A stretch of DNA of 64,000 nt from positions 3,202,001 through 3,266,000 of the forward strand of contig NZ_CP049017.1 of assembly GCF_014236795.1 (NCBI RefSeq), read 5' to 3'. The translations under genes and the position numbers were made by a program. Shown here in pieces: positions 44,292 through 53,059 of this stretch (position 1 is its first letter; each line of letters starts with the position of its first letter). Origin of the DNA: Xanthomonas theicola. GTDB lineage: Bacteria > Pseudomonadota > Gammaproteobacteria > Xanthomonadales > Xanthomonadaceae. The notes below the pieces were generated by a model. The model did no database searches. It was not told the origin of the DNA and saw nothing but the letters and a program-made list of their open reading frames with translations.

Positions 44292-46982
44292 TTAGACCCC
44301 AACCGGATTCCCCTTCTCCGGATCAATCTTGTACTGCTTGATCGCCCGCGCCACATCCTTGCCGGTCATCTTGCCGTCCTTCGCCAGCGCCGCGATCGCC
44401 GCATGCGCGATGTAGTACCGGTCCACTTCGAAGAATCGCCGCAGGTTGGCGCGGGTGTCGGAGCGGCCGAAGCCGTCAGTGCCCAGCACGGTGTAGTGCG
44501 CCGGCACGAAGGCGCGGATCTGATCGGCGAAGGCGCGCACGTAGTCGGTGGCGGCGATGGCCGGGCCCTGGCGGGTTTCCAGCAGTTGGGTGACGTAGGG
44601 CTTGCGCTGCTCGCCTTCCGGATGCAGGCGGTTCCAGCGCTCGGCGTCGAAGCCGTCGCGGCGCAGTTCGTTGAAGCTGGGGCAGGACCAGATGTCGGCG
44701 GTGACGCCGAAGTCCTTGTCCAGCAGTTCGGCGGCGGCGATGGCTTCGCGCAGGATGGTGCCCGAGCCCAGCAGTTGCACGCGCAGTTCGCCCTTCTTGG
44801 GCTTGCCGGCGTCGCGCAGCAGGTACATGCCTTTGATGATGCCTTCTTCTGCACCGGCCGGCATTTCCGGGTGGGTGTAGTTTTCGTTCATCAGGGTGAT
44901 GTAGTAGTACTCGTCCACTTGGTCCTGCATCATCCGCTGCATGCCGTGCTGCATGACCACGGTGACTTCGAAGCCGAAGGTGGGGTCGTAGCTGCGCACG
45001 TTGGGGATGGAGCCGGCGATGACCTGGCTGAAGCCGTCTTCGTGCTGCAGGCCTTCGCCGTTGAGCGTGGTGCGGCCGGCGGTGCCGCCGAGCAGGAAGC
45101 CGCGGGTACGCATGTCGGCCGCCTGCCAGGCGATGTCGCCCACGCGCTGGAAGCCGAACATGGAGTAGTAGATGTAGAACGGCAGCATCGGCACGTTGCT
45201 GACCGAGTAGCTGGTGCCGGCGGCCAGCCACGAGGAGATGGCGCCCGGTTCGCTGATGCCCTGCTGCAGCACCTGGCCGGACTGGTCCTCGCGGTAGAAC
45301 ATCAGCTGGTCGGCGTCCACCGGCTTGTACTTCTGGCCGAACGGGGCGTAGATGCCGATCTGGCGAAACATGCCTTCCATGCCGAAGGTGCGCGCTTCGT
45401 CGGCCACGATCGGCACGATGCGCGGGCCCAGGTCCTTGTCGCGCAGGGCGATGTTGAGGCTCTGCACGAAGGCCATGGTGGTGGAGTAGCTGCGCTCGCC
45501 GCTGGACTTGAGCAGGCGCTCGTACTTGTCCAGGCCGGGCACGTCGAAGGACTGGTCGGCCTTGCGGCGGCGCTGCGGCAGGTAGCCGCCGAGCGCGGCG
45601 CGGCGCTGCTGCAGGTACTGCACTTCCGGCGAGTCCGGGCCGGGGTGGTAGAACGGCACCTGCTCGGCGTCGGCCAGCTGCTTGTCGCTGAGCGGGATGT
45701 TGAAGCGGTCGCGGAACGCGCGCACGGCGGCGGCGTCCAGCTTCTTGGTCTGGTGGGTGGGGTTGAGCGATTCGCCCGAGGAGCCCATGCCGTAGCCCTT
45801 GACCGTCTTGGCCAGGATCACGGTGGGCATGCCGGCGGTGTTCACCGCCTGGTTGTAGGCGGCGTAGACCTTGTGCGGGTCGTGGCCGCCGCGGTTCAGT
45901 CGCCAGATGTCGTCGTCGGACAGGCCGGCGACCATGGCCGCGGTCTCCGGATACTTGCCGAAGAAGTTGGCGCGGGTGTAGGCGCCGCCGAAGGCCTTGC
46001 AGTTCTGGTATTCGCCGTCGACGGTCTCCATCATCAACTTGCGCAGCACGCCGTCGGTGTCGCGCGCCAGCAGCGCATCCCAGTAGCCGCCCCACAGCAG
46101 CTTGATGACGTTCCAGCCGCCGCCGCGGAACACGCCTTCCAGTTCCTGGATGATCTTGCCGTTGCCGCGCACCGGACCGTCCAGGCGCTGCAAGTTGCAG
46201 TTGACCACGAAGATGAGGTTGTCCAGGCCTTCGCGGCCGGCCAGGGCGATGGCGCCCAGGGTTTCCGGCTCATCCGACTCGCCGTCGCCGATGAAGCACC
46301 ACACCTTGCGGTCGGACTTCTCGATCAGGCCGCGGTGCTCCAGGTACTTCATGAACTGCGCCTGGTAGATGGCGCTGAGCGGGCCCAGGCCCATCGACAC
46401 GGTGGGGGTCTGCCAGAAGTCTGGCATGAGCCACGGGTGCGGGTAGGAGGAGATGCCCTGCCCGTCCACTTCCATGCGGAAGTGGTCGAGTTGGGTCTCG
46501 TTGATGCGGCCTTCGAGGAAGGCGCGGGCGTAGATGCCCGGGGCGCTGTGGCCCTGGATGTACAGCAGGTCGCCGGGGTGTTTGTCGGACGGGGCCCGCC
46601 AGAAGTGGTTGAAGCCCACGTCGTACAGGGTGGCGGCCGAAGCGAAGGAGGCGATGTGGCCGCCCAGGTCGCCGGGCTTGCGGTTGGCGCGGACCACGGT
46701 GGCCATGGCGTTCCAGCGGATGATCGAGCGGATCTTCCACTCGATGGCCGCATCGCCCGGGCTCTTGGCCTCGTTGGCGGGCGCGATGGTGTTGACGTAC
46801 TCGGTGGTCGGCGAGAAAGGCAGGTAGGCGCCGGAGCGGCGGGTCAGTTCGACCATGTCCTCGAGCAGCTGGTGCGCGCGCTCGGGGCCAGCGACATCGA
46901 TGACCGCCTTGAGCGATTCGATCCACTCCTGGGTCTCAGTGGGGTTCGGATCGTTCTGCAGCACCTCGTTCAACCAGTTCAT
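44292..46982 (-). CDS. aceE: Pyruvate dehydrogenase E1 component, homodimeric
   Basis: 896 residues, full length. It decarboxylates pyruvate with thiamine diphosphate and acetylates the lipoyl domain of E2. The ThDP motif spans GDGESDEPETLGAI to NCN. Other marks: EWIESLKAVI at the N-terminus, GHSAPGIYARAFLEGR and KTVKGYGMGSSGES. No E2 or E3 gene is in the window. ATG at 46982 with GGAG upstream. The long frame to 47051 is an open upstream extension. Confidence 0.97.
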   Translation of the reverse strand: MNWLNEVLQNDPNPTETQEWIESLKAVIDVAGPERAHQLLEDMVELTRRSGAYLPFSPTTEYVNTIAPANEAKSPGDAAIEWKIRSIIRWNAMATVVRANRKPGDLGGHIASFASAATLYDVGFNHFWRAPSDKHPGDLLYIQGHSAPGIYARAFLEGRINETQLDHFRMEVDGQGISSYPHPWLMPDFWQTPTVSMGLGPLSAIYQAQFMKYLEHRGLIEKSDRKVWCFIGDGESDEPETLGAIALAGREGLDNLIFVVNCNLQRLDGPVRGNGKIIQELEGVFRGGGWNVIKLLWGGYWDALLARDTDGVLRKLMMETVDGEYQNCKAFGGAYTRANFFGKYPETAAMVAGLSDDDIWRLNRGGHDPHKVYAAYNQAVNTAGMPTVILAKTVKGYGMGSSGESLNPTHQTKKLDAAAVRAFRDRFNIPLSDKQLADAEQVPFYHPGPDSPEVQYLQQRRAALGGYLPQRRRKADQSFDVPGLDKYERLLKSSGERSYSTTMAFVQSLNIALRDKDLGPRIVPIVADEARTFGMEGMFRQIGIYAPFGQKYKPVDADQLMFYREDQSGQVLQQGISEPGAISSWLAAGTSYSVSNVPMLPFYIYYSMFGFQRVGDIAWQAADMRTRGFLLGGTAGRTTLNGEGLQHEDGFSQVIAGSIPNVRSYDPTFGFEVTVVMQHGMQRMMQDQVDEYYYITLMNENYTHPEMPAGAEEGIIKGMYLLRDAGKPKKGELRVQLLGSGTILREAIAAAELLDKDFGVTADIWSCPSFNELRRDGFDAERWNRLHPEGEQRKPYVTQLLETRQGPAIAATDYVRAFADQIRAFVPAHYTVLGTDGFGRSDTRANLRRFFEVDRYYIAHAAIAALAKDGKMTGKDVARAIKQYKIDPEKGNPVGV

Positions 46983-47265
46983 AGCGCTCCCGTCGGTCGC
47001 ACGCACGCGCGCGATTGCATGTGTTTTTCGAAGCCCCCAAGTGTAGCGCAACCGCTCCGCCGGACCGCGTACGGCGACGTATGGAACGCGCTGTCCTGCG
47101 CGCCGGGGCGCGCTTGCGGCGGGGACGCGCGGCTGCGCTTATGATCGGGGCCAAGCCCAACGGAACGCCGCCATCGCCGCCTCGTCGTCAGCGCAGGACG
47201 CTTCAGCGGTCGCCTGGCGGCACAGCCTGCGCACGCGGCTGCTGCTGTGGGGCAGCCTGATCCAG

Positions 47266-49146
47266 TTGGGGCTGCTGCTGGGCCTGGCGCTGCTGTTCTA
47301 CCTGGGCGCGCGCCAGGTGGTGGTGCGCAACGCACGCGAGGAGGTGGCCGGGCTGACCCGGCAGACCGCGCGCAGCCTGGAGGCGACGCTGGGTTCGGTG
47401 CAGGTGAGCGGGCGCACCCTGGCCGCCGGCGCGGCCGCGGTCGGGCGCCAGCCGTTCAACCTGCGCAGCCTGCTGCACGCCACGCTGCAGGGCGATCCGG
47501 ACATCGCCGGGGCGCTGCTGGTGATCGCGCCGGGCGCGCTGAAGGGCGACGACCGCGGCTTCGCCTGGCGACTGCGGCGCGCGCGCGGCAGCGTGGTCGA
47601 GCAGCCGGCCGGGGCGTTGGGCTTCGATTACCGCAGCATGCCGTGGTACCGGCGCGCGTTGGCGGCGCCGGCGCCATGGTGGTCCGAGCCGTACCGCAAC
47701 GCCGCCACCGGCGACGCCTTCACCACCTACAACCTGCCGCTGCGCCTGCCCGGCGACGGCCCGCAGGCGCGCGCGATCGGCATGGTCAGCGTGGACGTGC
47801 CGCTGCAGCGGCTGCAGGCCATCATCGACGAGCTGCCGGCCAATGCCGGGCTGCAACCGATGCTGCTGTCGCCTGACGGGCTGATCGTGCTGCATCCGGA
47901 CCCGGCGCTGCGCTTCCGCCGCGGCCTGCAGGCGCACGTGGCGCAGGCGCGGCCGGACCTGGCGCCGCTGGCCGCGGCGGTGGCCGCGCATGCGCCGGTG
48001 CGCTTCGCCCATGTCGCGCCCGACGGCGAGCGCTACTTGACCCAGAGCGCGGCGGTCGGCGACAGCGACTGGACCTTCGCCCTGACCGCGTCCGAGCGCT
48101 ACATCGTGGCCGGGCTCAACCGCATTGCGCTGTGGGTGGGGCTGGGCGGCGGCGCCGCGCTGCTGCTGTGGCTGTGGCTGCTGCGCCGCTACACCGCGCG
48201 GCTGGTGGCGCCGATCGAGGACCTGACCGACTCGGCGGTGCATTTCGGCCAGGGCGAGTTCGACTATCCACTACGCCATGCGCAGCGGCAGGACGAGGTG
48301 GGGGTGATGGCGCGCGCCTTCGACCGCGCGCGCGGCTCGATCAAGCTGCAATTGCAGGAGATCGCCACGCTGGCGCAGGCGCGGCAGCGGATGCAGAGCG
48401 AGCTGTCGATCGCGCGCGACATCCAGCGGGCGATGCTGCCGGACGGGCGCACCTTCGACAGCGCGCACAAGCACCTGGAGACCTACGCGCTGCTGGAGCC
48501 GGCGACGATGGTCGGCGGCGACTTCTACCAGTTCTTCGAGACCGTGCCGGGGCTGCTGTGGTTCGTGGTCGGCGACGTCTCCGACAAGGGCGTGCCGGCG
48601 GCGCTGTTCATGGCACGGGCGATGACCGTGCTGGAGGTGGCCGCGCGCCGCCACGACCGGCCGGACGCGATCCTGATCGCGGCCTCGCAGCGCTTGGTGG
48701 AGGGCAACGAGACCTGCATGTTCGCCACCGTGCTGTGCGGGTTGATCGACGTGCACAGCGGCGACTACTGGCTGTCCAGCGCCGGCCACGAGCCGCCGGT
48801 GCTGCTAGGCGCCGACGGCCGCGCGCAGCTGCTGGCGGTGGAATCGGGCCCGCCGCTGGGGATCGAGACGCAGACGCACTATCCGGTGCTGCGCGGGCGC
48901 CTGGCCGCCGGGGCCACGCTGCTGAGCTATACCGACGGCATCACCGAGGCGATGGACGCGCACGACCAAGCCTATGGCGAGGCGCGGCTGCTGGCCGCGC
49001 TGCAGCCCGGCATCGACGCGCAGGCGCAATGCGCGCGGGTGCTGGCCGCGGTGCACGCATTCACCACGGCCGCACCGCAGTCCGACGACATGACCCTGCT
49101 GGCGATTCGGTTGCGCCAGGATCCGATGCGGGAGGCAAGCACATGA
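47266..49146 (+). CDS. SpoIIE/RsbU-type serine phosphatase with Cache and HAMP domains
   Basis: About 626 residues as given from a TTG. The same frame continues upstream to a stop at 47044 and encodes the start of the first membrane helix (HSLRTRLLLWGSLIQLGLLL), but no ATG, GTG or TTG occurs there, so the true start is unclear. Domains: TM1, periplasmic dCache (residues ~25-270), TM2, HAMP (LVAPIEDLTD), coiled coil, and a PP2C-like SpoIIE domain with GGDFYQF, VGDVSDKGVPAALFMA and SDDMTLLAIR. It should dephosphorylate the STAS antagonist encoded two genes downstream. Confidence 0.88.
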   Translation: MGLLLGLALLFYLGARQVVVRNAREEVAGLTRQTARSLEATLGSVQVSGRTLAAGAAAVGRQPFNLRSLLHATLQGDPDIAGALLVIAPGALKGDDRGFAWRLRRARGSVVEQPAGALGFDYRSMPWYRRALAAPAPWWSEPYRNAATGDAFTTYNLPLRLPGDGPQARAIGMVSVDVPLQRLQAIIDELPANAGLQPMLLSPDGLIVLHPDPALRFRRGLQAHVAQARPDLAPLAAAVAAHAPVRFAHVAPDGERYLTQSAAVGDSDWTFALTASERYIVAGLNRIALWVGLGGGAALLLWLWLLRRYTARLVAPIEDLTDSAVHFGQGEFDYPLRHAQRQDEVGVMARAFDRARGSIKLQLQEIATLAQARQRMQSELSIARDIQRAMLPDGRTFDSAHKHLETYALLEPATMVGGDFYQFFETVPGLLWFVVGDVSDKGVPAALFMARAMTVLEVAARRHDRPDAILIAASQRLVEGNETCMFATVLCGLIDVHSGDYWLSSAGHEPPVLLGADGRAQLLAVESGPPLGIETQTHYPVLRGRLAAGATLLSYTDGITEAMDAHDQAYGEARLLAALQPGIDAQAQCARVLAAVHAFTTAAPQSDDMTLLAIRLRQDPMREAST

Positions 49147-49583
49147 AACTACGGCTGCAGATGGTGCCGGCGCTGGACACACTGGCGCAGTTGAGCGACA
49201 CGCTGGAGGCGGCGCTGCTGGGCCATGGCGTGACCCGGGAACACGCGGGCCGGGCACGCCTGATCGTGGAGGAACTGGCCTGCAACACGCTCGAGCACAG
49301 CCACCTGGCGGCCGGGCAGCCGCCGCTGGAGGTGGGCCTGCAGGTGGAACGCGGCGCGCTGGTGCTGGAGTTCCGCGACAGCGGCCCGGCCTTCGACCTG
49401 CGCACGGCGCCGGCGCCGGACCTGGACGCGGATATCGCCGAGCGCCCGATCGGCGGCCTCGGCCTGCACCTGGTGCGGCAACTGGCCGACCACATCGACT
49501 ACCGTCACGACGCCGGCCTCAACGTCGTACGCGTCACCCTGCTGCAGCCTTTCGACCCCATCCCCCAGGAGCTTCCCACATGA
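49143..49583 (+). CDS. RsbW-like anti-sigma factor / serine kinase
   Basis: 146 residues. GHKL ATPase fold: N-box EELACNTLEHS, G1 box EFRDSGPAFD, G2 box RPIGGLGLHLVRQLAD. It should phosphorylate the STAS protein and bind a partner regulator or sigma factor. Its ATG overlaps the phosphatase stop (ATGA), and its stop overlaps the next ATG, so the three proteins are made together. Confidence 0.88.
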   Translation: MKLRLQMVPALDTLAQLSDTLEAALLGHGVTREHAGRARLIVEELACNTLEHSHLAAGQPPLEVGLQVERGALVLEFRDSGPAFDLRTAPAPDLDADIAERPIGGLGLHLVRQLADHIDYRHDAGLNVVRVTLLQPFDPIPQELPT

Positions 49584-49966
49584 CCACGTTGAGCCTGCAG
49601 ATCGACCCCGCGCAGGACCGGCGCCAGCGCATCACCCTCAGCGGGCGCCTGGACACGCACACCTACCAGGCCCTGGACGAGGCGTTGGCGCCGTTGCTGG
49701 CCACCCAGATCACCACCCTGGTGCTGGACCTGTCGCACCTTGACTACATCAGCAGCGCGGGCATCCGCTCGATCTTCAAAGCGCGCAAGGTGCTGGCCAC
49801 GCGCGACGGCCGGGTGCTGGTGGTCAACCCGCAACCGCAGATCCGCAAGGTGTTCGACCTGGTCAAGGCGGTGCCGTTGAACGAGATCTTCACTTCGGTA
49901 CAGGAGTTGGACGACTACCTGGACGAGATGCAGCGTCGGGTCCTCGAGGACCGCGATGGCCGCTGA
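49580..49966 (+). CDS. STAS-domain anti-sigma factor antagonist (RsbV-like)
   Basis: 128 residues. STAS fold with RITLSGRLDTHTYQALDEAL and the phosphorylation loop LDYISSAGIRSI (target Ser in SSAG). Unphosphorylated, it should sequester the RsbW-like kinase. Third gene of a partner-switching module; no sigma factor gene lies next to it. Confidence 0.9.
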   Translation: MTTLSLQIDPAQDRRQRITLSGRLDTHTYQALDEALAPLLATQITTLVLDLSHLDYISSAGIRSIFKARKVLATRDGRVLVVNPQPQIRKVFDLVKAVPLNEIFTSVQELDDYLDEMQRRVLEDRDGR

Positions 49967-50324
49967 GCCGGGCCAGGGCGCTCCTGCACTGCGGCCGATG
50001 CCGACGGCCTCCGAAGCCGGCCCTGGACCGTTCGTCGCGGTTGAAACCGCTTCTACACAAGGCTCGCAGCCGACCCGCCGGGTGCACTGGAGGAGGGACT
50101 TCAATCCCGACAGACCGCGAAGCCGGCTGCTGACCAACCCCGCGTCACGACCACCTGGCGCGCTACCGCCCCAGGCACGCCAGCAACAAGCGGCATCCAC
50201 CCGCCACAGCGGCATCCGGCGTCGCTGAACGATCGCCCGTCCCGCATGCCCAGGCCCCGCCGTCGGCCTTGCCCGCCACTGCACTTCGATATGTCGTTAC
50301 GCAGCAGTCAGGTAGATCGAAACG
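49967..50324. other. Intergenic with REP-like arm
   Basis: 358 bases without a supported gene. It carries one REP-like arm (cgcggttgaaaccgc, 50036-50050) and a second partial motif gggacttcaatcccgac (50096-50112), related to the repeat at 5654. Confidence 0.5.
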
Positions 50325-50877
50325 ATGCCGCGCCCGACCGATCCCAGCCACTGCCACCTGCGGCGCCTGTTCGCCGAGGACGGTCCTGGCCACGGCCCGC
50401 ACGGCCGCGACGGCGGGCGCCCGCTCGGCCATGGCGATCTGCCCCTGTTGCTGGCGATGATCGAGACCCAGCCGCACCACGGCGACGAACTGATCCGCGC
50501 GATCGCCGACCTGTTCCATGGGCTGTACACGCCCAGCCAGCGCCGGCGCCACCTACCCGACCCTGGCGCAACTGGAGGTGCAGGGTCTGGTTCAGGCCGA
50601 TACCGATACAGGGCGCAAGCGTTACGCGATCACCGCCGAGGGCCTGGGCTTGGTGCAGGCGCAGCGCGCGCAGTTGGATGCGGCGGTGCAGCGTACCCAT
50701 CATCGCGCCCGCGCGCTGGTGCGCGCCAACGTGCCGACGCCGGTGCGCGATGCGCTGCGCCGGATCAAGCACGCATTACTGGTGCGCCACGACTGCTGGA
50801 GCAAGGCGGAGATCGAGCGCGTGGCGCGCCTGCTGGCGCAGACCGCCGACGGCATGGCGCAAGCCGGCGATGACTGA
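50325..50877 (+). pseudogene. PadR-family regulator (YqjI-like), frameshifted
   Basis: From ATG 50325 the frame gives a His-rich N-terminus and the winged-helix start (LGHGDLPLLLAMIETQPHHG, DELIRAIADLFHGLYTPS). Near 50533 the frame shifts by one, and the rest (GATYPTLAQLEVQGLVQADT, GRKRYAITAEG, then a helical dimerisation tail) continues in another frame to 50877. The His-rich head and the following reductase resemble the metal-responsive YqjI/YqjH pair. Broken as sequenced. Confidence 0.75.
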
Positions 50878-50928
50878 AACCCTGCCGGCGCGGCGCGCGC
50901 TCGTTTCCGATGTTCCCGAAGATGCCGC

Positions 50929-51527
50929 ATGACCGCCCATGACGACCGCCTGCTGCGCCACCCGCCGAAGATGCGCCACCTGCACGTGCTGCGCACCCAG
51001 CCGCTGACCCCGCATATGCTCCGCATCGTAGTCGTCGGGCCGGCGCTGGACGGCTTCGCCAGCGCCGGGCCAGACGACCGCGGACCGCGGACCGCGTCAA
51101 ACTGTTCTTCCCCAATGCCGATGGCGCGTTCGTCGCCGCCGACGGCTATGACGCCGACGTACTGATCGGCGACGAGACCGCGCTGCCGGCGATCGGCCGC
51201 TGGCGGGAGGAACTGCCGGCCGGCGCGCAGGTGGACGCGCTGATCGAGATCCCGGCTTCACCGACCGACAGGCGTTGCCGTCGCGCGCGCAGGTCCGCAT
51301 CACCTGGCAGGAGCGCAATGGCGTGCATGTACTGAGCAGCCAGCCAGCTGCTGGAAGACGCGCTCCGCGATTTCGAAGCGCCGGACGGCGACGCGTTCTA
51401 CTAGATCGCCTGCGAATCGGCACGCGCGCGGATGATGCGCAAGTTCGTCGAAGGCCGCCTCAACGTGCCCAAGGATTGGATCCGCGCGACGGGGTATTGG
51501 AAGTCAGGGCGCGAGGAAGAGGGCTGA
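50929..51527 (+). pseudogene. Siderophore-interacting protein / ferric-siderophore reductase, broken
   Basis: It begins normally (HLHVLRTQPLTPHMLRIVVV, FAD-domain start). A tandem duplication of seven bases (ccgcgga twice, ~51080-51093) shifts the frame to RVKLFFPNADGAF and GDETALPAIGRWREELPAGA. Another shift near 51262 leads to LPSRAQVRITW, then another. TAG (51402-51404) stands for Trp in FY-W-IACES. The end reads RMMRKFVEGRLNVPKDWIRA then TGYWKSGREEEG. NAD-dependent ferric-siderophore reductase of the YqjH/ViuB type, clearly decayed. Confidence 0.85.
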
Positions 51528-51696
51528 ACGGCGCCGGCTGTAGAGCCAGGCCTGCATGCGCTGAACCAGCAGTAGCAATTGCGAGTCGATGCTTCCCGGT
51601 TCCCAGGAACGGGGTTAGCACGACAGCATCGTTATCCGGCCCAAGCCCAAGCAGCGAGCCAAATCATGGCAGCTAATGTAGACAACAACAAAAATA
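51528..51696. other. Spacer before the peptide operon
   Basis: No gene. Base composition falls sharply here: only 17 of 60 bases are G or C in 51661-51720, against roughly two thirds or more in neighbouring genes. Confidence 0.5.
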
Positions 51697-51739
51697 TATG
51701 ACATACATCACAAAATAACATTTGAAGTTTTCTTAGCTT
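51697..51739 (+). promoter_or_regulatory. Clp/CRP-like site and -10 box of the peptide operon
   Basis: TATGA-cataca-TCACA (51697-51712) matches the CRP/Clp consensus TGTGA-N6-TCACA at nine of ten specified bases. TAGCTT (51734-51739) is placed as a -10 box so that the site would centre near -41.5, as in class II activated promoters. The precursor gene starts ~45 bases after the inferred start point. Inference only. Confidence 0.4.
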
Positions 51740-51790
51740 TTTACTGGTCGCGGCGATTTAGACGCAGCGAACCGACTACGGACAGCGCAC

Positions 51791-52057
51791 ATGGACAAAG
51801 CGTTCCACAATATAGATCCGCGCGGCATTACGTTGAATCCGGACGGATCTATCCACTTTGACAACCATCGACTGCGCGCCGCTGCCATTTCGTCCGCGAC
51901 AAGCGCGACGATTCGCCCAATGGGTGAAAACGCCGGAAACTGTACGAATTCCGGCACGTGCTCCGGTACCAATTATACCTGTACGAATACCGGCGACTGT
52001 TCCAAGGCCTCCAATGTTGGCGTTTGCCTCGTGCGCCAACCCGCCCCTCACGGCTGA
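51791..52057 (+). CDS. Putative RiPP precursor peptide A (Cys-rich, CX5C repeats)
   Basis: 88 residues. The leader-like N-terminal half (residues 1-50) holds DPRGITLNPDGSIHFDN. The C-terminal core has five Cys (51, 57, 64, 70, 79) in Asn/Thr/Gly/Ser-rich sequence: CTNSGTC, spacer SGTNYT, CTNTGDC, then SKASNVGV-C. It ends QPAPHG. Precursor B (53060-53314) shares the leader pattern (P-x-x-I-T/S-L-N-x-D), the PM motif before the core, the CX5C units and the Pro-rich tail. It lies nine bases before the radical SAM gene. SD is weak (cgga). Probable substrate of that enzyme. No family recognised. Confidence 0.7.
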   Translation: MDKAFHNIDPRGITLNPDGSIHFDNHRLRAAAISSATSATIRPMGENAGNCTNSGTCSGTNYTCTNTGDCSKASNVGVCLVRQPAPHG

Positions 52058-52066
52058 GGGGACGCG

Positions 52067-53050
52067 ATGTTAAGCGCCGCGACCGTGGCGGAGGCGCTGT
52101 CTCCTCGCATTCTTTCCCTGATTCTTCTTCCGACGGAAAAGTGCAATTTCCGCTGCACCTATTGCTATGAGGATTTCGCGATCGGGCGCATGCAGCCCCC
52201 CGTCGTGGGCGGGATCAAGCAACTGATTTCCAGGCGCGCCCCGGCATTGGACAGCTTGAACATCTCCTGGTTCGGCGGCGAGCCTCTGCTGGCGCTTGGG
52301 ACCGTGCTCGACATCGGTCACCATGCGCATCAGGAATGCGAGCGTCACGATGTGCAGTTCAGCGCAGGCTTCACCTCCAATGGCTACCTGCTCACCCCCG
52401 ACCTGCTGAGCCAGCTCATTGCGCTGCGCCACCGAGAATTCCAGATCACCCTGGACGGCGACGCCGAATGGCACGACAGAACCCGGATCACAGCCAACAA
52501 GAGCGCCACGTTCGAGAAGATCTGGTCCAACCTCATCGCGTATCGCGCTCTGGCTGGAAAATTTTCCATTTCACTCAGGCTGCATGTCCACCAAGACAAC
52601 GTCGCGTCCGTCAAACGCCTCTACGGCAAGTTGCAACGCGAGCTGCTGGATGACAGCCGGTTCTCTGTCTATTTTCACAAGGTGTCCAACCTCAACGCGA
52701 CCAGCACGATCAAAGAGACAGTCTTGCCGCGCGACCGCTATCTGGACGCGATCGCCTACATTACCGACCAGGGCAACGGCCGCACCGGATCAGGCAAGGC
52801 GATTTCGGAAGAACACCTGGACGGTTATATCTGCTACGCCGCAAAGCCCAACTCGCTCATGATTCGCGCCAACGGCCGAATCGGCAAATGCACGGTGGCA
52901 CTGAACGACGACCGCAACGATTTAGGGCAACTCCATTCGGATGGAACGATCGATGTAGCGAACGACAAGCTGCGCCGGTGGATGAGCGGCTTTTCCGACC
53001 TGTCCGAACAGACGCTGGGCTGCCCGCTTGCCAGCCTGTCGCGCACCTGA
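52067..53050 (+). CDS. Radical SAM peptide maturase with abbreviated SPASM-like region
   Basis: 327 residues. It should cleave S-adenosylmethionine to start radical chemistry on the neighbouring peptides. The radical SAM cluster motif is CX3CX2C (Cys26, Cys30, Cys33 in CNFRCTYC), with GGEP at 70-73 and strand motifs FTSNGYLL and QITLDGD. The C-terminus has CX13GX4C (Cys256, Cys275), the first half of a SPASM domain. It ends at GCPLASLSRT with only one more Cys (319), so the CX2CX5CX3C part is absent. SD gagggg before the ATG. Codon use is less GC-rich than in the surroundings. Confidence 0.9.
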   Translation: MLSAATVAEALSPRILSLILLPTEKCNFRCTYCYEDFAIGRMQPPVVGGIKQLISRRAPALDSLNISWFGGEPLLALGTVLDIGHHAHQECERHDVQFSAGFTSNGYLLTPDLLSQLIALRHREFQITLDGDAEWHDRTRITANKSATFEKIWSNLIAYRALAGKFSISLRLHVHQDNVASVKRLYGKLQRELLDDSRFSVYFHKVSNLNATSTIKETVLPRDRYLDAIAYITDQGNGRTGSGKAISEEHLDGYICYAAKPNSLMIRANGRIGKCTVALNDDRNDLGQLHSDGTIDVANDKLRRWMSGFSDLSEQTLGCPLASLSRT

Positions 53051-53059
53051 GGAGGATCC

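Noticed and set aside
44292..47144. 984-residue plus-strand frame opposite aceE
   Set aside because: It is the antisense of aceE with low-complexity composition. No start signal or motif.
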